DNA from: Paramarasmius palmivorus | Taxonomy: Eukaryota; Basidiomycota; Agaricomycetes; Agaricales; Marasmiaceae | DNA length: 64,000 nucleotides | Assembly: GCA_037176845.1 (NCBI GenBank) | Contig: JAYKXP010000039.1 | Location: forward strand, 62,001 to 126,000 | Direction of reading: 5' to 3' | Shown here: piece after piece, positions 56,737 through 64,000 of the stretch | Position numbering within the stretch: the first letter of the stretch is position 1 | How the letters are laid out: each line of letters opens with the position of its first letter | Position numbers and translations under genes: made by a program | Notes under the pieces: model-generated | Database searches by the model: none | What the model was told of the DNA's origin: nothing | The model's input: the letters and a program-made list of their open reading frames with translations, nothing else

Positions 56737-59473
56737 CTAATGTTCTGCCTGATCTTCCTCCTCCAACGCCTCTGCCATTAGTCCTGTTTCTTCTTGAGCG
56801 GGCTTTCTTCTCACCGCCTCATCTCTCCGTACCCTCAGCGCCCACTCATATGCCTTGGAAACATACTTGATGTATCCTATATCTTTGTCCCTACCGCCCC
56901 GCACAATCAGTCTATGGTGCAGCACTTCCAAATCACTCCATGTTAAAAGCGGAGGTACACCATCATCAGGGACTTCTGCGGCCGAAGTTATTCGGACAAG
57001 CGGTCGAGAGCCAACGAGCGACGTGCGTGTAGATCGATAGTGAGGTTTTTCGATAGATTCGGGATCCCGAATTGCCGAAGGGGGATACTGGGCGACAAAG
57101 GTTCGAAGGTGCGAAAGCGCCGCGTTAACTTGATCAGTTCTGAAAGGACATAAATGACCATCATATGTAAAGCGTAGGGTAATGCTTACATTGTCAAGAC
57201 CTTGATGTACGCTGCATGTAATCGTTCGATGACCCTAGCCTTTGCCTTTGGCTGCATTTCATCCCACTTGTTCATGATCTCATTGGCAAACGCCTTCGCG
57301 ACCTTGCGTTCCGAAATCTTGGATGTTGCACACCGCTCCATTGCTTCGACATAGGTACGAGCATTCCGTTCAACACCAAGGTCATCGTAAAGACTCCAAA
57401 AGAGATCCCGAGATCGTTCTAGGGTGTTGTGTCTGTAATGACTGCAAGATACGAGTTAAGCAATTTGACGCCGATCTGGACACCGTCAAACTTCCTGCCG
57501 AATCCAAAAGGTTTCGTCTGATATGTCCCGGTCCTCCTTGGTCTCCTGTTCAATACGGTGGAGTAGCGCGTCGACCTCGGTCAGAACCTCGTGTCGACTC
57601 TGAGGAGGGATATGCGTGAATGTCGGTGTCGCCTCTCCTGAAACAGCCGAGTTTTCAGACGATGACTGTCCCTGTTCGGTCGTCACAGATGCACCAGATA
57701 CCTCGTTCAGTTCTCCCCCTTCTGGAGCTTCGACCAGCTTTGCCAGCTCTCTTTTGAATGGCACCTTATACCTGGCGTACCCGTGGAAGACATGGACCAT
57801 CACTTCTTCGTCCACTTTGAGCATGTTCCTTCCTCCAATCATCTCTGCCAAGATCCACCGAACCCTTCCTAAATCCCCGATCCTTTTAGCACCGTCTAGT
57901 AAGGCTTTAAACGTTCCCAAATCTGGGGCATAAGCGGGTCGTCCAAACGCGTCACGATTGGCATCAAGCATCTCTTTGGCGAGTCGAAATGCTTCGTTGA
58001 CATAGGATTTGCGACCAGACCGGGCACAAGCCAGAATGACTGCATTGTACGCTCCTGTAGTCGGCTTAATCCCTTTCTCGATCGTCATTTCATGCCACAG
58101 ATCCAGAGCCCTCTCGGGTTCGGCCTGACGTGAAGCAGTGTAGAAAGACGCACAAGCACGAATCATTTGGGTGTAGACGATGATATCGGGGTCGGGGTGT
58201 GCGACATATCGCATATGAGTAAATAGGTCCCACGCGTGCGCCTGGGCTGCAGATGTGGGTACTGTGAAGAGGTGTTTGATGACTTTTGAGTAGGATCTCA
58301 TGGCAGGGAGATTGTTCTTGTTCTCATATTCGTGAAGGACAGATAACGCATTGACCGGAATAGCATCGGGGGGCGAAGCCTTCAGGTGGACTTTGATATG
58401 AAGGTGCCTTTGATCTTCGGTAGGTACCCCTACAAACAAGTCAGATATATCCCTACAAGATGAATGGGTATGTGTCATGCCTTGAACGTGTCGCGCGAGG
58501 GACTCTTCAAATGCTATAGGATCACCTCTCTCGACATAGCATTCGAGTGCAGCATTGATATGTTTTTCTGTAACCTTGGCGTCCGTGTCCTTCATCAGCC
58601 CAAGAGCAAGCTCCGCCGACTGAGAGTCTCTGGAATTTAGCTACGAAATGAATTAGAATTAGATGATGAGAAAGGACATTTGGCACGTACGCAAACGCGA
58701 AGTAATGACGCCCACTCCTCGTCTGATAAGATTTCTCGCGAGACTATCGCGCCTGTTGCTTCCTGAACGCTATTGATTCTCTCAACCATCTTCTGTATAT
58801 TCCCCAAGACCCTTTGATGCGGTCCTTGTGAGCCGTAGCCTATTCTCAGATGGTCCTCTACATCTGACAGGGACTCCATACGTGAAGACTCCCCGACAGT
58901 AGCTAGTCGCTGATCAAGAGACTCTACGAGGGAGATATCGTGCGCGAGCAATACCTCTGGATCGAGTTCTTCCTGCTGCATAGAAGCGCCTTCAGGTTCA
59001 GGATGCGAGAGCAAATCCTCGTATATTGTGAGCAATTGTTCTTCCGTATACTCCAAGGGCTGAAGTTCTGCTTCCTGCCAATAGATTTCAATTCAATGGA
59101 GTGAATCGAGAGACCAGACACGCACATGTACTGCAGCAACCTGTTCCAACGCCTCAACCTTTTTCGTGAGCTCTGCTAATGCATTCGTTGGCTCCTTTGC
59201 CTGTCGAACAGCCAGCCCCCCCGCTTGCAACCTTGATCGTCGCGGTCGGCTAGGTATGAAGTGAGACCACATATATTGCCGGTATAAGGTCAATACATAC
59301 TATGCAACCTTGGTCGTGGATTCATGTCGAGCAGAGAATGTTGGGAGAGTTTCTGGAGATTTGAACGCTAGCGCAGCACTCTGCATATGACGACGAAAAC
59401 ATGATGTATGTGGTGCGTGAAGTCGTGCAAGAGTAAGATCCACGAGGGCTGGAGGCAGCATGCGAGTGTTCAT
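56737..59473 (-). CDS. Mitochondrial pentatricopeptide repeat (PPR) protein
   Basis: Organelle RNA-binding PPR protein. Start MNTRMLPPALVDLTLARL at 59473 is basic and hydrophobic, a mitochondrial targeting type, with FRRHMQSAALAFKSPETL following. A coiled-coil-like stretch (LAELTKKVEALEQVAAVH) and an acidic linker precede the repeats. PPR helices are seen as KHINAALECYVERGDP, MRSYSKVIKHLFTVP, DIIVYTQMIRACASFY, RALDLWHEMTIEKGIKPTTG, AYNAVILACARSGRKS, GTFKALLDGAKRIGDLGR and VMVHVFHGYARYKVPF. Later exons give RDLFWSLYDDLGVERNA, TYVEAMERCATSKIS, AYIKVLTI and a C-terminus EVLHHRLIVRGGRDKD...EEEDQAEH at 56737. About seven introns, no lesion noticed. The general layout resembles basidiomycete proteins annotated as CCM1/PPR; the RNA target is unknown. 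Confidence 0.8.
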
Positions 59474-59956
59474 GGTCGGGGACGAGCTTCGTGTGACCAA
59501 GGAAATTTCGAAGAAAATTGTCGTATCTATGTATCTATTGACTACTTGCTACCATCTCGACATCGACTCAGGATCGACCTTCGCGTTCATTCTCGTTTGC
59601 TAGGTATAAGAATTATTTCTGAAAACCAGGCAATAGCACTTTTTGTCGCCGCAAAATCATGGGGGCCCATAGTATGATTCTCCCCAGGCCGTAGTAAGCC
59701 ATTGCCAGGAATAGTGCGCGGGCACAGATCGACCAGCCCACCTGCAAAGCTCGTCACACGAGAATCAAACAAAGTGAGAGGATTACCTGTACTTAGAATT
59801 TGACTAGAGAACTCTCTTTGACACAGCTCTTCAAAGCTTTATACGGGAAGAGGGATATGAGTAGGATTAAAGCAAGGTTGGAACGACGCTCGACGCTTCA
59901 TCAGGGTGGGCTTGCCGCAGCTGTATATACTGCCTCCAATGATCACTGTCACTAAC
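59474..59956. other. Intergenic upstream of PPR gene and tRNA
   Basis: About 480 bp with no further feature recognised. Confidence 0.5.
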
Positions 59957-60054
59957 GTCACTTTGCCGGAGTGGTTAACGGGATCGCCTGCTACTGCCTG
60001 TAGTACATAAGCGGTTGCTCTTTGAGCGCGTGTGTTCGAATCGCACAGGTGACG
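59957..60054 (+). tRNA. tRNA-Ser(GCT) with 16-nt intron
   Basis: Read by eye as a class II tRNA of 98 nt. The acceptor stem gtcactt (59957-59963) pairs with aggtgac (60047-60053, one G-T wobble), discriminator G at 60054. The D arm is ccg / cgg with gagtggttaa loop (box A tgccggagtgg). The anticodon stem atcgc / gcggt has loop ct-GCT-a...a: anticodon GCT at 59990-59992, base 37 is A, then an intron at 59994-60009 (ctgcctgtagtacata), base 38 is A at 60010. The long variable arm gctc-ttt-gagc identifies Ser/Leu class. The T arm gtgtg-ttcgaat-cgcac closes it. The intron position after base 37 is the canonical eukaryotic site. It reads AGC/AGT codons. Confidence 0.9.
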
Positions 60055-60232
60055 TCTCATTTTTCTTTTACTTTTTCTATCATCAAAGACTCGCAGAATG
60101 TCGACCCCAGTATTATTGCCACCAAGTAAGATAAAACACATTATTCCAATCTACAGATATCAAACAGAAGAAGCAAGAACAATCAAAACAGCGACAGCAT
60201 AACTAACGGAACAAGATAACGATGTGCTCAGT

Positions 60233-63200
60233 CTAAATATTGGCAACCTTGGTCAAAAACCTTGCGATAACCTCCTTTCCTCGTTGTAGGTTGTTCAGAG
60301 ACATCCTTTCGTTTGGTAAATGGGCTTGGTCCTATTCATATGTTAGCTTCACCCTACATGAGCTAGGCGATGCACACACCAGACTCTGCCCCATCGGAAG
60401 ATGTAAAGCATGGCACTTGAAGGCTTTCTCCAGGAACGGAATAGACGGGATGGACTACAGTCCAGTTTGAGTGTGAAGAGTATTGATTCGTGTAATGTTG
60501 TCAGTGACTCACCCCTCCTTCCCTTATCCTCAAGGGTTCGTTGTTCCACTCTCTGAATTGCGCTCTCTAATGCCTTTGACCATGGATCATCCAAATTTCC
60601 CAGCCACCAATCAGCTTTGTGGGTAATAGCGATATCCAACTTGTTGGGCGAGTTGAGACCCTGGAAGGAATCTGTAATATACTGAACAAGAGATTTCTCT
60701 ATTGTTTCTAGATCCTGATCTGGGACAATTCTTAGGGAAACTTGAGCTTTGACAGTTCCTGGGATAACAGTGGCATCTATCCGAACCATATGTTAGAGAA
60801 ATGTCGTCGGAAGGGACCAAGTTTACTTACTTTTCGGGCCAGATATCTCCATATTATGGACTGTTAACGATGGCTCGCGCCAACGAGACGACAGAGCAAA
60901 ATCAGGTCTTTTCGTTATCTCCGACAGCTTTGCATAAAGCTCCTTCTCCTCTTCCGTTTGTGGGCGCACATCGTCATCTAAAGTATGGAATGAGTAAAGC
61001 ACTGAGGTGCACCACTTGTCCGCTTACAAAAGCCAGGGATCTTCACGCGCCGTTTAGAGTCGGTCAATGTTGCTAATAAGTTGATCCTGAGACCAGGATG
61101 AGTATGTATCCGGAGAAGAGGCGGAGTATTAGGACATACATATCAAGCATAGGCTCCACCACACCACCACCGTCAATACCAGAGTGAAGGTCGGGATAAC
61201 CACCCTTGATCTGAGTGCCGATTTAGGGCATAGTTGCGGTATATAGGTTCTAGAGCTCACCTCCAATGCACAATGTATCACCCCACGAAGGCCGTACGTT
61301 ATACAAGGGGCATCTTCGGATATCCAGGTAGAATTGCTGATCAGAATAGCATCTATAGGGCCGATATCATCCTTTCATGATAACGTTAGATACCAGCTAT
61401 TGGCGCAAGAAACCAACGAACCTTGTACTTCTGCACCGCATCCACAAATCCTTCGCTTCCACATTCCTCCTCTCCTTCGATAAGGAACACAACGTCAAGT
61501 CCCAATGCCCTTCGATACAATAGTTCAGCAGCTGCGAAAGCAACAGCCATGATAGGTCCCTTGTTATCTGTCACCCCACGTCCGTACAAGTACCCATTAC
61601 GCCCAGTGAGCATGAATGGATCTGTCTTCCATCCTTCAGCAGGCGCGGGAATGACGTCGTAATGCCCGTAGAAGAGTAATCGTCGTCTGGGCTGATTCTG
61701 TGGGCCTTGGCCAGTAAATGTTCCGAGTACTAGTGGATTTGTCCGTTCGCCAGTGGGGAGCTGATCATCTTGTAAGTCGTCATCATGAACAGGCGCAAAG
61801 AGCACATACAAGGACGGACTGAGCACCCAACTGAGTGAGGCACTTCTTAAGCCAGATGGCCGCTTGTCTGCAATCCTCCCTATGCGAAGTGCCGAGGCTG
61901 ACACTGGGAATAGATACGAACTTGGACAAAGCGTACGATATCGCATCTAAGAATGCTTTAGAGTGGGGGACATGCGTAGCAGTGAAGAGACAGTACCTTC
62001 GTCCGGTAATGATTTGTCCTCAGACTCTGTGAATCGAGGAGCTGGCGGCTTGATATCCCAGATTTTGATGTGGTTGTCATTTCCACCCGTTACAAGGAGG
62101 TGCGTGTTGCTGTCCTTTCCTGGAGTGATAATCGAGGACAACACTATCCCATCATGGGCAACCCAAGAAGCCGTACAATCAAATGAGCCCGAATGTCGCA
62201 TGACTTGACCGTTAGCAGAGCACGTGTAGAGATCTGACTGAATGAGGGAGAGCGAGAGTACATCGATGCCTTCTTGAACAATTATCGTCCTGACTAGTAT
62301 GCGAGTTTCCAGGTCTAGAACTTTGACGTGACCATCTTGACACCCCGCATACACTGTTTCGCCTTGAACAACGATTGACAAAACAGCACCGTGGTAGCAT
62401 TGGAATGTGTGTTCGAGTTTCGGACCATCGTCTGAACATCCCCAAACCTGATTCTGGGTTAATAACTGTAGAACTAGTGTCCACCGCAAGATTCACACCT
62501 TGACGCTCTCATCTCCACTGCCAGTAACCAGCTTTACTCCATTGTGCTTGTCATCCAAAAGAGCCATGCAATAAATATAACCAAAATGTTCCGATTCGAT
62601 ATTATTGCTCGCGGGAATAGCTAGCCTGGGTTCGTGACCGAATTCGACAACCCCGCCAACACCGTTCTTCGCGAAGACGTCTGCCGGTTTGCGCTGATAG
62701 CGGGGATAGCTATCAAAGAACTTATGTGCTTTTCGTGTGGGTGTCGCTGTTCCTGAATTGGATTGGGAAGGTTCCGAATTCCGGAAATCGAGCCATTGTA
62801 ACGCTGTATTCTGGCAACCGATGAATAGAGTTTGGAGTGTTGTAGACCATGCTAATGAGAAGAGATCGCCTGCGCCTGTTTCTTGGTATGGATCGATTGT
62901 GAAAAGAAGAGATAGCTTCTTTGCGGACCAGATACGGACTGTGCTATCTCCTGCAGCATATTCAGCACCGAATCGATTGTTTCAGAGTCATAGTCGCGTA
63001 CCAGAAGAGCTAAATAGCCACCCCTTGTCCTCTGCATAAACTAATGCCAGTACGCTTCCAGTATGTCCTCGCAACGTGTCTTTGAGTTGGAAGGTCTTCT
63101 TGTCCCACACCTACACCAGAAGCTTGAGTCGATGAAAAGAAGACGGCCTATGGCTTTGCGCACCATGATATCCTCATTTTGGCTTCCTGAGAAGATATAC

Positions 63201-63405
63201 ACATCGTTTGCTGCAAGACTTAGTACTGAACTCCCAGACTCGTGCAAGTTGTGTAATAAGCGGGGCGTTGATCCTTGCAAGTCACGACTGAGAGACGCTG
63301 GATGATGACAACAATGTCAAAGTCTGCTGATGAATAAGAAAAGGCCCATAAGGATGCGTACGATGTGGGGAGACGGGTGACAACATCGTCGACGTCGTGC
63401 GACAT
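60233..63405 (-). CDS. DUG2: Dug2-type WD40 + M20 peptidase, glutathione degradation
   Basis: Large subunit of the Dug2-Dug3 complex, which in yeast removes the gamma-glutamyl group of cytosolic glutathione. The architecture is diagnostic: an N-terminal WD40 propeller fused to an M20 metallopeptidase domain. Start MSHDVDDVVTRLPTS at 63405, spliced to RDLQGSTPRLLHNLHESG. Propeller blades: NDVYIFSGSQNEDIMV, VYAGCQDGHVKVLDLET, DLYTCSANGQVMRH and LLVTGGNDNHIKIWDI. Peptidase part: FYGHYDVIPA (His), RGVTDNKGPIMA (bridging Asp) and FLIEGEEECGSEGF (catalytic and ligand Glu), then DATVIPGTVKAQVSLRIVPD (dimerisation domain) and HALHLPMGQS-like (terminal ligand region), ending RFLTKVANI at 60233. About fifteen introns; one at about 61755-61791 is only 37 bp. 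Confidence 0.88.
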
Positions 63406-63676
63406 GTTGAGCACGCGTCCCGTGCGGATTCATCATTTCCTTGAATTTCGAAATCACCAGAACGGCTCATGATGCACGAGAGTGCAAGGATTGTCTAGAG
63501 GACGGAGATAGGGAATTCAAGTTTATGACTCGTGTACACGGCGTTTGTTCGGATCGCCTACTGAGCACGATGATTGTATTGCAGGATGGTGTCATCTCAA
63601 ACTACCAGAAACCTGTGTACGCCACGTAGAGCCTATATCACAATTCGTATATACTTTCTTGGTGCCTTGATGCCAT

Positions 63677-64000
63677 TTACCATCCCAGCTGCTCGTACGA
63701 CCACCCCCAAACGTGTCCATGTTTATCATCAGCCTTGTTGCAAATCCTCTGTCCTTTGTCCAACGCATTGATCTTCTGGATATCTTCATCGCTGAGCGTT
63801 GGTAGCTAATCATAGACATGAGTGGCAGCTTAAAGGCAATGACAGGATGCTCACGTTGAAGTTGTCCTTTTGCCTCTGTTCATTGCTGCTCTTCGTGATG
63901 ACGACCGTATCCCTGGTCAGATGCCAGGCTATAATGGCTTGGTGAGGAGTTACTCCGTGTTTCTTTGCGATTTCAACAATGACGGGATCACTACGAACGA
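63677..64000 (-). CDS. Aldo-keto reductase, C-terminal part (5'-partial)
   Basis: C-terminal end of an NADPH-dependent aldo-keto reductase of the fungal GCY1/YPR1-like type; the gene runs off the right edge. Two exons are inside the window: 64000-63855 and 63805-63677, with a phase-consistent intron. Visible: DPVIVEIAKKHGVTPHQAII, AWHLTRDTVVITKSSNEQR and KDNFN, the I-x-K-S-x4-R-x3-N pattern that binds the NADPH 2'-phosphate. Then LPTLSDEDIQKINALDKGQ and RICNKADDKHGHVWGWSYE to the stop at 63677. The catalytic Asp-Tyr-Lys-His tetrad would be in the missing N-terminal part. Confidence 0.85.

Noticed and set aside
1..64000. Intact transposon, retroelement, viral insertion or CRISPR array
   Set aside because: No transposase, reverse transcriptase, integrase or capsid motif and no regular repeat-spacer array was found on either strand.

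Overview
The window is nuclear DNA of a filamentous basidiomycete, most likely an agaricomycete of the Agaricales type. The evidence is many 40-60 bp GT/AG introns, closely packed genes on both strands without operons, fungal housekeeping genes (ADE13, mitochondrial GatA, MAK11, CTP1, TRK, DUG2), and families that are characteristic of mushrooms: a 7-TM membrane family ending in a GIA-x-T-x-I-V block, an orphan family with an N-terminal NNV-x-RDQVN motif, and eukaryotic DUF262 proteins. No genus can be named from the sequence alone.

Layout. 1-10 kb: a partial amidohydrolase-type decarboxylase, a long orphan-family gene, a decayed FAD oxidoreductase, a frameshifted 7-TM gene and a secreted M28 aminopeptidase. 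11-23 kb: MAK11 (WD40, 60S biogenesis), a small orphan gene, a long F-BAR/SH3 gene, a pseudokinase-like gene bracketed by a direct repeat, and GatA. 23.5-35.3 kb is the accessory part: three small secreted proteins, gene-poor stretches with gene relics, and a DUF262 gene with a long disordered tail. 35.4-49.8 kb: ADE13, a damaged MOV10/SDE3-like RNA helicase, a single-pass membrane protein, the divergent pair CTP1 / TRK potassium transporter, and a His-rich protein. 50-64 kb: a secreted heme peroxidase, a polysaccharide deacetylase, a carboxylesterase, a mitochondrial PPR protein, an intron-containing tRNA-Ser(GCT), DUG2 (glutathione degradation) and a partial aldo-keto reductase.

The genes do not form one pathway. 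Several are separate parts of core metabolism (purines, glutathione turnover, mitochondrial Gln-tRNA formation, citrate export, K+ uptake, 60S assembly). The most striking general feature is an uneven distribution of reading-frame lesions. GatA, CTP1 and the other housekeeping genes I could join read cleanly, while the FAD oxidoreductase, the 7-TM genes, the MOV10-like helicase, the F-BAR linker, TRK, the membrane protein and the esterase each need one or more single-base shifts. This is either lineage-specific decay or residual assembly indels. Best candidates for unusual biology are the DUF262 protein, the NNV-RDQVN orphan protein with its possible N-terminal signalling motif, the pseudokinase between direct repeats, and the MOV10-like helicase broken in its Walker A motif. 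Exon limits are my own splice inferences; no homology search could be run.
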